DNA of 64,000 nt from Archegozetes longisetosus (lineage: Eukaryota > Arthropoda > Arachnida > Sarcoptiformes > Trhypochthoniidae), in assembly GCA_018873245.2 (NCBI GenBank), contig JAEMBT020000009.1, forward strand, positions 14,607,794 to 14,671,793, read 5' to 3'. Positions 36,680 to 48,195 of this stretch are shown here, in pieces; the first letter of the stretch is position 1; the number at the start of each line of letters is the position of its first letter. The notes beneath the pieces are model-generated. The model was not told the DNA's origin. It worked only from the letters and a program-made list of their open reading frames with translations, and did no database searches. A program made the position numbers and the translations under genes.

Positions 36680-36929
36680 TTGGCTTTTACTTGCCCGAGA
36701 AGCTGGGAAAGTCATCACATACCTATCTATTTATGATCAATATGATTTACAAAACAAAAAAGTCTCAAGCCACGCCCACTTTCAACCATGTCTGAGCTCA
36801 TTGTGGACGGAGCTCAGACATGGTTGAAAGTGGGCGTGGCTTGAGACTTTTTTGTTTTGCAAATCAAACTGGCCACGAATATATAGGTATGTGATGGCTT
36901 TTCCAGTTTCTCGAGAAAGTAAAAGCCAG
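36680..36929. mobile_element. 250-bp hairpin MITE
   Basis: Almost perfect inverted repeat: the left end TTGGCTTTTACTT pairs with AAGTAAAAGCCAG at the right, and the arms meet at a short loop around 36800. The inner arms contain AGCCACGCCCACTTTCAACC, so it carries the GTGGGCGTGGC motif seen in the foldbacks at 10211 and 28036. It lies 130 bases past the YWTD receptor stop. Confidence 0.8.
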
Positions 36930-37254
36930 CTTAGAAATTTTTACTCGCTAGACTGAAAAATTATGCGTCAATCACTGTTCGGTGAAATATAAATCATTCC
37001 GACTTCCCCTCGACCAATATATTAATTATTTAAATGTAGTGTAATGAAAGTCGAAATTTGGATACCAAGATGTATCATAAATAGTAGATAATAGCTTTGA
37101 ACACTAAGCATTTGATTTCCATTTTACTAAAACACTTCAATTTTATGACATTAACATTGGTTATTTGTAAAATGAACTTTTTAAAGTCAAATTTTGAAAA
37201 TCATATACACCTTAAGCCCTAATTTGCTATTATTATCAAAACATATCTTTATAA

Positions 37255-37674
37255 TAGGGTGACAAGTCTTGTAGAACCCAAATCTATACAAAAAATATCG
37301 AAAGGTCGCTCTTCGAGATTTTATTGTCTTAAGATTTATTTACAGTACTCAATGAATATAAAAAGCTACAAAATTTCAATTGTGAAATTAATTATATTTC
37401 TTCTGTTATTTTGCAGCAACGAGTGGCTCAAGTTACTTTAACATAATCGTAAGGTTCTGAATAAGAAATTAAAGACGAGAAATTTCAATACATTAAAATA
37501 CGTTAGCTTAGAATCAATATACACTGAATCGCTAATAAGATAAAGCGATTCAGTGATAAATCTCTAATTTATGATAGAAGTATCTATTTATTCAGATCAA
37601 ATCTAGACAAAATGTGTCCAGATTGGAGTTCACTGTGAACTGTCCAGCTCAAATCTGGATGCTCGGTCACCCCA
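37255..37674. mobile_element. Non-autonomous hAT element
   Basis: 420 bp with ends TAGGGTGACAAG and, reverse-complemented, TGGGGTGACCGAGC. The 8-bp duplication is CTTTATAA/CTTTAGAA (37247-37254, 37675-37682; one mismatch). The interior near 37600-37660 has repeated CCAGATT/CCAGCTC motifs like the terminus at 16180-16270. Non-coding. 36930-37246 before it shows nothing recognisable. Confidence 0.65.
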
Positions 37675-37682
37675 CTTTAGAA

Positions 37683-38469
37683 CTAAAATACGATATTTGC
37701 AGTTTAAATCAAACTATAAGAATAAATTTTGAGATAGGTTATTCAAGTAAATGTTGTCAGATGAATTGGAAGAGAATTCTTAAATTTTGATGAACGGAAA
37801 CTAAACTTGATGAAAATAATTGGTTACATGTATTTTTGTTTCGCTCAAATATTGTTCATCCAAGAGCTACAGACCTAAATTCTTGGTAAACATGATTTTT
37901 CAAAAAGTCATAACTTTCTATCTAGTGAGATAAAATCATGATCTTACATCAAATTCTAGATAATTTGAATACTTATCAGGAAATTATAAAGAAAATCTAT
38001 GCTCTATTCAATATAATAAACGCTACCATCGGTTTTCCACAATTTCAAATCGTTATACTGAAGTCATCTATGGAAATCACTTTGACCAATCAATGAAAGT
38101 CCAGTAAAGAACTCGGTTCGCGTTTTCCAGTCTTGAAATATTATGTCGTCTTTCGAATCTTTCACTGCTGCCTAAAAAGATTTAATTCCTTGAAATAAAA
38201 TCAAATCATTCAGATATGAGGTGAAATAAAAAAATCTGATACCTTTTCACTCAACGTCAATAAATGGCTTGATCGGATACGTCGAGATTTAGAGATTTAA
38301 TTCAGTCATCATCTTTAGTTTCAAGAAGAGTTAATTCTTTACTCTTGTATAAAGTATTTACTTTTTTCTGTATGCTTTGAAATGTTTTTTGTATGAAAGG
38401 GTTTAAATCTTATTGAATGCCTCAAAGAGATAATTGTATTTATGAGATTAAAGGCTCTTATCTGATGAT
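37683..38469. repeat. Dispersed repeat segment plus 3' flank of unit D
   Basis: 37730-38040 is a diverged direct copy of 42770-43080 and in part of 56370-56510 (shared TAGGTTATTCAAGTA and CATGTATTTTTGTTTC motifs). 38330-38469 starts the block shared with the unit C flank at 19540. No gene. Confidence 0.5.
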
Positions 38470-38782
38470 GAGCGCTATTCACAAACATCGCTTAAGCGAA
38501 ATCTCTCCAAGAGAAGAGATGATTTCTCTTAAGCGAAAATTTTACTATTCACAAATTCATCTTCTCTTTTCTTACAACTTCGCTTAAGCGAAGTCCCATA
38601 ATTTGTATTGAAAAGTCTAAAGGAGGGTTGAGGCTCCTTTAGAACGGATAATCGAACGTAATGCAAAAAAATAAAAACATTCGATTTTAAGCAAAGAGAA
38701 GTATAAGAAATGGCGTTCGCTTGGTAACTATTTGCTTAGGCGAAGAGAAGTCATAAGAGAAGAGAAGTTGTGAATAACACGC
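38470..38782. mobile_element. MITE with GCGCTATTCACAA termini
   Basis: About 313 bp, ends GAGCGCTATTCACAAAC and, reverse-complemented, GCGTGTTATTCACAAC, internally rich in CTTAAGCG and AAGAGAAG motifs. The sister sequence at 19660-19680 reads CTGATGATATCTT without it, giving the empty site and a possible GAT duplication. Superfamily uncertain. Confidence 0.65.
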
Positions 38783-41700
38783 GATATCTTATTTATAAAC
38801 TCTAATATTTTTGGTGATAAAATATTTGAAAAGAATTTTACTAGTAAACGAACTCAAGACTAACATCGAGTATCCAATATGTAAAAAGAATCGATAGCAT
38901 TTTATGTGCCCCTTTCGTGATCTAAATTTCTTAAAAGGGTACAGAACACAGTAAATACTTCAAATCTAGGCTGGCATTTAGAGAAACATGGCAAAATATT
39001 ATTTTAAAGCAAAATGCAGCTAAAACGCGGAATTTGATATTTTTTGGTTAAAAATATTTAGAGATTAGGGAAAGCTTTCTAAAGTCAGACATTTAAAGTT
39101 AGAAAATTTCTGATAAATTATTAACTTCGAGAACAATTGTCTCTCAAATTCAATGAATTTGCCCTTTCCTTAATTCTCTAGATTTTTTAAACAGAGAGTC
39201 TTCCCCTGGAAGAATAAGACCTACGTAAAGCACTTTAATAAACTCCTCTTGCAAATGATGAATTTCTAGTTTGGGATTCTTTATTTTTCTAGAATTTTTA
39301 TCAGATCATACTTAGTCATTGAATACAGAGCTGTCTCGTTAGCATACAATTTAAATATTTATCGATACACGATAATTAGCGTGCTCGGTGCTTGTATTTT
39401 GAAGGTACTCGAGCACCCTGCACCAACTGAGCACTGTGTTCAAGCTTCATATCTACTAAAATGTTTGTATAAAACTGTTTATCTTAAGCCTGTAATCCAA
39501 AACATACGTATAATGCGGAATACATTCAAAACGTCAAAAGTAAGATCAAATGTCATTCAAGTGCAAGTTTGTTAATTCAAAACCCAATCAATCCGAGCGT
39601 TAAAACTATTCTTACTCGTACATTTTTGATGCAAAGTTTTATTAAATGATCAATATCAGAAAAGACCTAATTTGAACTTTGATTAAACACAAGCCAAACA
39701 TAAGAAATGAAAACATTAAAAATGGTGTTCACAACAGGTTAACACATTCTTATTGTTAAGAAGTATTCTGAATTAGAATCTTATATATAAACTCACAAAA
39801 CTTTTGAGAAAGAATTTAAGTTCGATCAGAACCTCTAATAATATGGTTCAAAGAGTAGAGCTTTGCTTAGATCAAAACAGCGAACACTTTCAGCATTTAT
39901 TTTAAATTAAAATTATGAGTTATCTTATAACACTTTTTTTTAATTTACTCTATGAACTAAATAACTTGTTAATAGTACATATTAAGTTAACGCGTTTTCC
40001 TTATGCATTACTGTAGTTAATCCATTTTGAGAAACATGAAAACAGAAAATTTTTATCTCTTAGGGATAGTAACGGTTTTAAGTGAATAACTCTGTATATA
40101 CTTAATAGTAAAATTTGATATCATTTTGTAACAGAATAAGTGAATTATTTATAAAATAACCAAAATAACTTAATTATTGAATATTAGCTTAAAAATTAAA
40201 TCTTAGTTTGTTTAATTTTATATTTTTAAAAAGTTCTAATTAAACTTTTAAAATAAGTTTTTGAAGTGAAAGAAGTGATGACATAAACTTCGATATAATT
40301 AGTGATACATAAGTGGAAAAGGTACACAAATGAAAAGGAAGTGATTTTTTCATTAGTCATATTAATGAAAAATTACTTAAATACAAATATTATTCGCAGA
40401 AGTATTGTCACAATTATTTTTGTGACTCGGGGTCTCATTGAGAATGAAAAACTCAATCTAAGTTTTTTTGTAGAGTTTTTCATTTAGTATCACTACTAGT
40501 GTAAAGATTTGAAACCAGGGGCCTTGGTTTAAGATTCCAAATCCCTTTTTACTAATTTCCTATCTAAGAAGAGACTCATGTGTACCTATTATGCATTAAA
40601 GAAAGTTTCATAAATTTACATGTCACTTACCTATGGTGCAAATAATGTTGATAGAAATGAAGAAAACGCTTGTCTATTTTACAAGAATTTTATTATGTAT
40701 AACGTGAAGTTACAAAGCATAATTGAGATATTACTAAGGATTGTCTATCTCATCCGACTTTCTCTAAGACTGTCCCTTTATATACTTTTCTCTGGTTTAC
40801 CACGTTTTTCTAAATTTAAAACTGTAGCTACACTTTTTGATTGTTTATTTATACTAAAGTTAAATCGTACTACTTTCTCTTTAAATATTTTAAAGAGAAA
40901 GTCATTAAAGAAAGTGTTATAAATCATTGGACTTTTTAAAAGCTAATTACAAAAAGTGTTAGTGCTAAGCCCCTTTCAAACCAATAACTAAGATGTTTTA
41001 GTATTCTATATTTATTCGATATATATATTTCACAGTATTCTCATTAAATTTCAAAAACTGTTATGAGGTGGCACTACACTAATGAACATTGAATGTCACC
41101 AAAGTAAATGAAAATGACTTTTTTTTTTAAAAAAAACTAGTGCTCCAAAAGAGTCAAAAGTTTTTTGTTAGTTTTCATGTTAAGCCTAAGTGCTCAGTTC
41201 TTGTGCTCAGTGCTCAAGGGTCAGATGCTCGAGTATTGCTCATTGTCGATACAAATCATACACACAAATTTAATTATAACCTTTAGTCTAACAAATATAG
41301 ACATAAAACAAATAAAAACTAGAGGCTTTAACCACTGGATTGTCAAAGTGACAAAAATGATATACATAAACAAATAGAAACTTTAGATATTTAACCATTG
41401 GATAGTCAAAGTAACAAAAGTGTTTGCGGACTGAGAATACTTTGGACTGTTTTTGAACAAGTTGTGGAAAGTTTTGCGGTGAGAAAATGCTAGGCACTAG
41501 AGTATATAAACTCGACTGAAATAACCTAACAGGCATTCCTTCTTATGTGGTAGCAAAGTAAAGTTGTGTTCTTGATCGCAAAACTTTAAAGATAGTGTTA
41601 ATAAATATATGTATGTGTTTTTTTTATGAATTTTAGTAATTCTTTTAACAAAGACTCTATTGTGTATTTACTTTAAATATAAAAACGTACAATACAATCT

Positions 41701-42008
41701 ACTACATACCAGGAATATCGGATCAAGTCAAACAGTAAGCCATGTTAGTTTCTTTTAACTATAAACATACTGAACTAAACCAGTAATTTTTTTTATACGC
41801 ATACATATATATATATATATATATATTAAATTAATATCTTCAGACTGTAGTTTAATCCAGTCTTAAACTCAATACTTAATTTCCGGTGTGTGGAGATTGA
41901 AAGCGATCCCATAAAATTGTCTCACGCTGGGAATAAATGTGACAATATTTGATGAAATCGAAAACAGAATGAATTTTAAGGAATGATATCTTTTCAATTC
42001 ATTAGCTA
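38783..42008. other. 3' flank of receptor unit D, no supported gene
   Basis: 38800-39010 matches the unit C flank. GCTC-rich minisatellites lie at 39380-39440 and 41185-41245. 39630-39930 is related to the interior of the hAT element at 21637. A TA microsatellite is at 41806-41826. ORFs at 40302-40487 and 40620-40922 show no protein-like features. Confidence 0.45.
41292..41425. repeat. Tandem duplication of an about 60-bp unit
   Basis: Two adjacent copies sharing CATAAACAAATARAAACT, TTTAACCAYTGGATWGTCAA and AAGTRACAAAARTG. Non-coding. Confidence 0.65.
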
Positions 42009-43220
42009 TCAGCCAAACAAATCCATTAAAAGTAAAAAATGCTTAACACAATTAGTAATGTATAAATAAAACTCATAATTAGTGAACGGAAAAAATTAAG
42101 ACAATAAAAGCCAATAACAGGACCTGAAAGCTTCTCAATCAAACCTAAAACTTTCAATTTTAATACTAGAGATGTTGATTTTCGAGCTATTATTGAATTT
42201 AGTTGAATGTAAGGTCGAAGAACTGATTTAGAGACTAAAGAAAGGGAATAATTGATCAAGGAAAGCACCAAAACTCCTATGATGGTCAAAATACAAGCTA
42301 CAGTTCTATTGAAGGTATTAACTTTTTCATGGACTGATAATATTACCAGTAAATCTAACACTGGTACAGAGATATAGTAATACAAAAAACCTACAAATTT
42401 CATGTTGCCATTGATTCGGTCAACTATTAGACAACATCTATTGTGATCACGAATTATATATTCCAATAAAAATTTACCACCTAAGAAAAAATTAAATCTT
42501 TAGTTTGATTAGTCAAAATTGAGTTTGATTTTAATTTCTGATTTACGAATGAAATTCGTTGAATCTTTTTGGCACATCAATAGACTCTGTAATCGAGTGT
42601 TATTCATAGAAAGGAATTGTAGTGACAATGTATTTAATATATGCACAGTTTCTGACAAAAGCCTCTGACCCTGCTTTTGAGGGTATTTTAGTAGTAAAGG
42701 TTAACAGATTTTGATGGAATTTTTTTTGAATGAACTACACGTTAAGACCGACATCATACTAGTTTGACGTTGAATTCCTTGTAAGATAGGTTAGTTATTC
42801 AAGTAAATTTCTCCACAAAAAATTGGATGAGAATTTTAAAATTCTGATGAATGGGCACTAAACTAGATAAATCATTGGATTCATGTATTTTTGTTTCAGT
42901 CAAATATTCTATTTGTCTAGTAAATACAGTCCTAAATAGTCGAAAAAAGTGACTCTTCAAAAACTCAAAAATTTTAATCTGAAGCGATAGAATCATGATC
43001 TCAAGGCCAAATTGTAGACAATTTAAATATTTATCAAGAAATTCTATGGAAAACCTACTGTCTATTCAATACGGTAATATAAGGTCTAATTAGTAGTTCT
43101 GCATGATAGATCTCGCGATATAATAATAAATCGGTTGAACTTGACTTTACGTGACCAGAGAATTCAGAAATGAATTTTATATAAAAATAATCTATAACTC
43201 ATACAGAATTCATTTATATA

Positions 43221-44261
43221 AATTTCATTTACCGCAAACGACCAGAACACTGGTAAAAAAATTCCGAATAACCAAGTATATAGAAATTCCCGTAAAATAA
43301 ATTTATAGAATCAAATTTCAAATCAAAGCGAATGAAATGAGCAGAATTTTGTTGTTCTGATCATATATTTTAATGAGACTTTAAAAATTTTTAAAAATAT
43401 CGAAAAATGAGAGTACCAAGATGCTATAGGGCCTAGGTCTATAACAGTAACCCTTAAAAACTATATATTTTGAAAAAGATCTTGACAAGGACGAAAAGAT
43501 TATGAAGCAACATAGTATTATGTGAAATTTCTCGCTCAATATAGATTAATACTGATATCATAAGCAATAAATCATTAATAGCCTTTTAAAAATACTGTAA
43601 TAGTTGTTATTATTGAGACATTATTTTTGTTGGCTTATTTTAGTGGGGTTACTTTGACCCGACATGGAGAGTTTTCAATCATATGCGTAAAAGGGACGGA
43701 TCTCCAGTTAAACCGTCGCCTTTCGACATTCTAAGTTGAACCGCTTGCCTTATTGAACTTACTGAGCATCGCCTGAGCTATGCTCAGTTCATACCCTATA
43801 GCTCATCCAATAACGCATTTAGGTGTGAGGCACATTTATTGGCCTAGATCTTTAACTTGGTTTACATTTATCAATCACATGCCGGCCATCACCGCGAAAA
43901 AGCGGTTCACAGATCCGGTGATTATGAAGCTATACGAATTGAGTTTTGCTCCTTACATCCTTAACGCTATGTTGTTTCATAATCTTTTGGTCCTTATCAG
44001 GATCTTTTTCAAAAATATAGTTTTTAAGGGTTACTGTTATAGACCTAGGCCCTATAGGATCTTGGTACTCTCATTTTTCGATATTTTTAAAAATTTTTAA
44101 AGTCTCATTAAAATATATGATCAGAACAACAAAATTCTGCTCATTTCATTCGCTTTGATTTGAAATTTGATTCTATAAATTTATTTTACGGGAATTTCTA
44201 TATACTTGGTTATTCGGAATTTTTTTTACCAGTGTTCTGGTCGTTTGCGGTAAATGAAATT
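43221..44261. mobile_element. Foldback element with about 300-bp arms in intron 2 of receptor D
   Basis: Arms 43221-43520 and about 43962-44261, nearly identical when inverted, with outer ends AATTTCATTTACCGCAAACG. The loop (about 430 bases) is less AT-rich than its surroundings and carries no recognisable gene. The ORF at 43780-44100 runs from loop into arm and is treated as chance. Confidence 0.8.
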
Positions 44262-44691
44262 GATGTATTTGAGCTCAGCTTGAGTTGTAGTTTATTTATG
44301 TAGAAAGCTTATATCGCAAATTACAAAATTTCTTTATGAATAATGATACATCACACATGGGAGTGGGAGGTCGGGAACCTCTTTAGACCCATTAGCCCGG
44401 ATTCACCCACTATTTGACAGCCATCTTGCAGTAATTTTTAAAATAATCATGAAATTTAAGTTAGAGAATTTGAATATCAGTTAATGAATGATTAGCTTTT
44501 AATAATATAAATTATTTGCTATTACCTAATTTTGTTTTAATAGAAGTTGCATATAATGCTATGAAAGGTTCATATGACTCAATGGGAGTTACATAGAAGA
44601 AATTTTTGTATTCTTGAAGAGAAGTTATCACTCGAAAATTTTCTAAAAATTTTCAAGAAAGTTTCTAAGAAACTTTCTTCTTACAATAGTA

Positions 44692-45988
44692 CAGAGTGAT
44701 TCAGGCTATTTTTTACACTCTTAAATCACTACTGAATCAATGTACGCATGTTTATAAATATCACATGTTTTAATTCTAAAAAATATAAACATTAAACAAT
44801 AAAGTCCTTTAAATTCACGTGATTTTGTAATAAAATGCCGAAGATAATTGACCAGAAACTCGAGGGCATGATAAAAGCGCTTTCCGAAGCTGGTTATAAA
44901 TCCCGCCCATTATCAGCTAAACTTAAGAAGTTGGGATATGATATTTCTCACGCGTCTGTATCTAATGTAATCAGAGGTATCGGGAAAAGACGTGAAGCGG
45001 CTGCAAAAGGAGAGATATTTAGGTCTAATTACAATCGCCCCGCGAGATCCAAAATAATGCTTTCAAAATTGAAAGATTTAGCTACCTGTGAAAATCCAAA
45101 GTCGCAAAGAATTATGGCTATTAAATGCAATACATCCCAAACAACAATAAATAGAGCAATTCATGATGACTTAAACTTAAGAACACGAAAGAAATCGAAG
45201 GTACATAAACTCCTACCGAAACATAAGAAAATTCGCAGGATTAATTCACTAAAGCTACTCAAGACTCATCTGCGAAAGAAAAACATGGAGTTTGTGGTCA
45301 CTCTAGATGAGTCATGGTTAGAACTATCGGATTGTAACAGAAAAAGAAGAATTTGTTACACTTCAAGAGAAAATAATATTCCTGAAAATTGGGTATGTGA
45401 AAGAAAAGAAAGTTTTTCCCCAAAGTTTATGGTCATCGGAATCATTACTGGACGTGGGGTACTTCCATTAATCGAAGTTCCCGATAAGACCAAAATAAAT
45501 AGCCAATATTACATTAGCGATGTTTTAACGCCATTAGTGCACAAATATCTCCCTCGATTGTACCCAAACGAACTTCATAAAGTTTTTGTTTATCATGATT
45601 CTGCAACTTCTCATACCTCAACTTTGACCACGAATTGGATGAAAAAAACTGAAGAAGAGTTGGGAATTAAATTTATAGATAAAAGCAGCATACTCGTTAA
45701 ATCACCTGACGCAAGTCCGTTGGATTTTTATGGTTTCGGATATTTAAAACAGAGACTAGCAAAGAGGAAAGCGCGAACTTTGGCTGGTCTCAGGAAAGTT
45801 GCTAAAGAGGAATGGTCTACAATTACCAAAGAAATAATATTTCAAGTATTTAATGATTGGTATTTTCGCTTAAAATGTATTAGAAAAGGAAATGGAGAGC
45901 ATATTGAACACGTTCGACAAATTCATAAGCGCCTAATTAAGTAATTATACTAATTAAAAAAGTGTAAAAAATAGCCTGAATCACTCTG
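44692..45988 (+). mobile_element. Full-length DD41D-type mariner element
   Basis: 1297 bp flanked by TA (44690-44691 and 45989-45990). Both ends start CAGAGTGATTCAGGCTATTT and stay identical for 28 bases (through TTTACACT). It contains one uninterrupted transposase gene. Matching termini and an intact ORF indicate a young copy. It lies in intron 2 of receptor D, opposite to the receptor's strand. Confidence 0.92.
44835..45944 (+). CDS. Tc1/mariner-superfamily transposase, intact, DD41D
   Basis: 369-residue cut-and-paste transposase that would bind the element's inverted termini and insert at TA. The N-terminal half holds helix-turn-helix DNA-binding segments (GYKSRPLSAKLKKLGYDISH, then SQTTINRAIHDDLNLR). 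The catalytic domain has LDESWLELSD (first Asp, about residue 158), VYHDSATSHTS (second Asp, about 256) and SPDASPLDFYGFGYLK (third Asp, about 298). Forty-one residues separate the second Asp from the Asp of PLDFYGF, the DD41D spacing known from rosa and Visitor-type elements; the alternative Asp in SPDAS would give 36. The start is the only ATG compatible with the N-terminal domain, 143 bases inside the left end. No stop, frameshift or missing catalytic residue is seen, so it may be active. Confidence 0.93.
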   Translation: MPKIIDQKLEGMIKALSEAGYKSRPLSAKLKKLGYDISHASVSNVIRGIGKRREAAAKGEIFRSNYNRPARSKIMLSKLKDLATCENPKSQRIMAIKCNTSQTTINRAIHDDLNLRTRKKSKVHKLLPKHKKIRRINSLKLLKTHLRKKNMEFVVTLDESWLELSDCNRKRRICYTSRENNIPENWVCERKESFSPKFMVIGIITGRGVLPLIEVPDKTKINSQYYISDVLTPLVHKYLPRLYPNELHKVFVYHDSATSHTSTLTTNWMKKTEEELGIKFIDKSSILVKSPDASPLDFYGFGYLKQRLAKRKARTLAGLRKVAKEEWSTITKEIIFQVFNDWYFRLKCIRKGNGEHIEHVRQIHKRLIK

Positions 45989-47099
45989 TAGATTAAACTC
46001 TTTCTAAACAAGCAATAGACATTCGGGGTGAAGAAAGTTCATACCCGCCTGCATCATCTTAATCACAACCTATGACCAGTCCACGTACAGTCACAGGTGT
46101 AAATATGAGATGTAGGCTCTGATTAAGTACATTCGATATCGAAAGTGACGTAGATGGTTGTGCAAACTGCATAGTGTCATTATTAATTATGTTTTAAAAT
46201 TCTTTATAATTACCTTTTTGCAAGTAAAATTCGATCATGTCGTGTATTTGTTCGAATCTGTACTTTATATATAACGAAGCTAAATAGGTGTATAGACTTG
46301 ATATAGATATGATTGAAATGACATAATGGAAGCTAACGACGTGCACCACAAACCAAATGGACATAACGATAATAGAGAAATTCATCTCAGGATCAAGATA
46401 AGTAATAGCCGTTAATATGAATATATAAATGCAAACGAAAAATAATAATGTTTCAAGAATAATGACCAATACTCTAACAGCCAATTTGGACCTTAAAGAG
46501 AACTTCTCCGAATATTTATCATTCATTTGATACTCTTCTAAATTGATTATTTGGTGGATAACTTTTGCAAATTCGTATTGATTTCTATGTTCCAGAATCA
46601 ATACGTAAATTCCTTAATTTTCAGAAGTAATTATTTTAAGGTAATTTTTTATTCACATATTCAATAATCAGTCGTTAACTCTTACCGACAATCGCAATGC
46701 ATGTAAATGTAAGGAATAAAATTAAATTCAAAATATGGGGTCTGGGATGAGAATAAGTGAAGTCTCCCGTCATCATAGAAAAATTTTTTTTGTTGTAGAA
46801 AGAGATGAATAAGCATTTCAATGAGAATGTCCAAACACATAGTTGAAGAATTAATATGATTAATTTTCTCTTAATCAGTCGTTTTCCATTTAAATAATCG
46901 CCTACCGATTCAGAAACGAATAAATAGTGTGACGCAGCAAATGACTCTAATATTTTCCAACTTTCGCAGCGATCAATGTTATTCGGTCTGAAATATTTCA
47001 GAACAAAATCCACTTGTTTATAAATTTTGTTTCGTGACTCCATATTGTTAATGATACTGGTAAAAACTCAAAGAATGATTGAGTTGTTCAAGTTCTTTA

Positions 47100-48191
47100 A
47101 GATCTGCTATTTTTCGTGGTATATTCAAATATACCGACAAAATTAGGTTATTTTAATTCATGTGACTATTTTTGTTTCCCACTAACCAAATGAATAAGAA
47201 TTATATGATTTAAGTGAAGCAATAATGTTTCTCTGAAAAATATAGAACTCAATCATAGCTATTATTTCTTATAATGTCCTCAAAATATATATCTATTAAA
47301 ATCTTATTGCAAAAATTCGCATTAGAGCTCATTTTATCCATTAAGATATTAAAATTTAGAATCATTAATTCAGAAATAATGACTTAAATCGTTAAGTTAA
47401 GATAAAGACAATAATACAGTTGCAATGCTAAGTTTCATATGCAAAATCGAATAATTTTAATAATTTATAGCTTATTTTAAACATTATTGCAAAAGATTCA
47501 CACTTGAAGCCATTTTAATCATCAAGAAATCGAAAGATTAGAATCATTAATTTAGAAAAAATGACCCAATTCGTTAAATTAAAACAACTTAAAAATAATG
47601 ATTCAGTGGAGAGACTAAGTCTAACTTTCTTCTATAAAACCGATTAATTTTAATAATTTATAGTTTAATTTAAATATCTTCTGAAATATAATCAATCATT
47701 TTTATTAGAAAATAATTTTTTAAATAAATGTTTTATTTTATTCAAAAATCACATAAAAAATTTCTTAAAATAAATTTTCCTATTAAAGGATAATTGACTA
47801 TCTCTAAAAAATTCTGCTCTAATTGAGTAATATATGATTAGCAGTTGTCTGTGTTTTCATTTGGAAAATATCAAACAAGATCAACAGGATCTCGATTTCA
47901 TTACGAACATGAGAATATTTTTAAATCCTTCAATTTCATCATTTCTTGTTTTATTTAATGTTGAGTTTGAGAAAAGCACAATCGAAGTGTTTTGATAACG
48001 CCATTCATCTTCTCTCTGTTCGAATAAATCAATCATAAAATGTAAACTTTGCTTAGATTGTTATTGGGCATAGTTTACTCTTATTTTTAGTTAACATTAG
48101 CTAACAATACAATTACTATCTAATTCACCTATAAATACTCAAATTCTATTATTTGTTTGATATTAAATATTAAATTCAGAACAATTGACGA
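47100..48191. promoter_or_regulatory. Upstream region of receptor D with an internal duplication
   Basis: Homologous to the upstream regions of A to C, but one segment occurs twice in tandem: 47300-47470 and 47475-47650 both carry the ATTAGAATCATTAATT and GAGACTAAG-type blocks. 48060-48190 matches the tails of the other units (ATTCTATTATTTGTTTG). Confidence 0.45.
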
Positions 48192-48195
48192 GTAT

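Larger units (their letters stand above)
42009..47043 (-). pseudogene. Gustatory-receptor-like gene, copy D (late frameshift, intron bloated by transposons)
   Basis: Exon 1 47043-46686, exon 2 46612-46214, exon 3 42480-42009, with the phase-1 junctions of the other copies. Exons 1 and 2 are open from an ATG giving MESRNKIYKQ. Exon 3 is open through GPVIGFYCLNFF; then one base is missing in the A-run at 42090-42095 (plus strand), so the last helix is read as RSLIMSFIYTLL and stops at 42026 instead of 42009. In the un-shifted frame the expected NYEFYLYT end is still present. Intron 2 has grown to 3.7 kb by a foldback (43221-44261) and a mariner (44692-45988). The shifted product would be nearly full length, so loss of function is likely but not certain; an assembly error in the homopolymer is possible. 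Confidence 0.65.

Noticed and set aside
40302..40922. Two plus-strand ORFs (40302-40487 and 40620-40922)
   Set aside because: No motif, no conservation in the sister flank of unit C and composition like the surrounding non-coding DNA.
43780..44100. 106-codon ORF in the foldback loop
   Set aside because: It runs from the loop into one arm, lacks protein-like motifs and is not present as a frame in the opposite arm.
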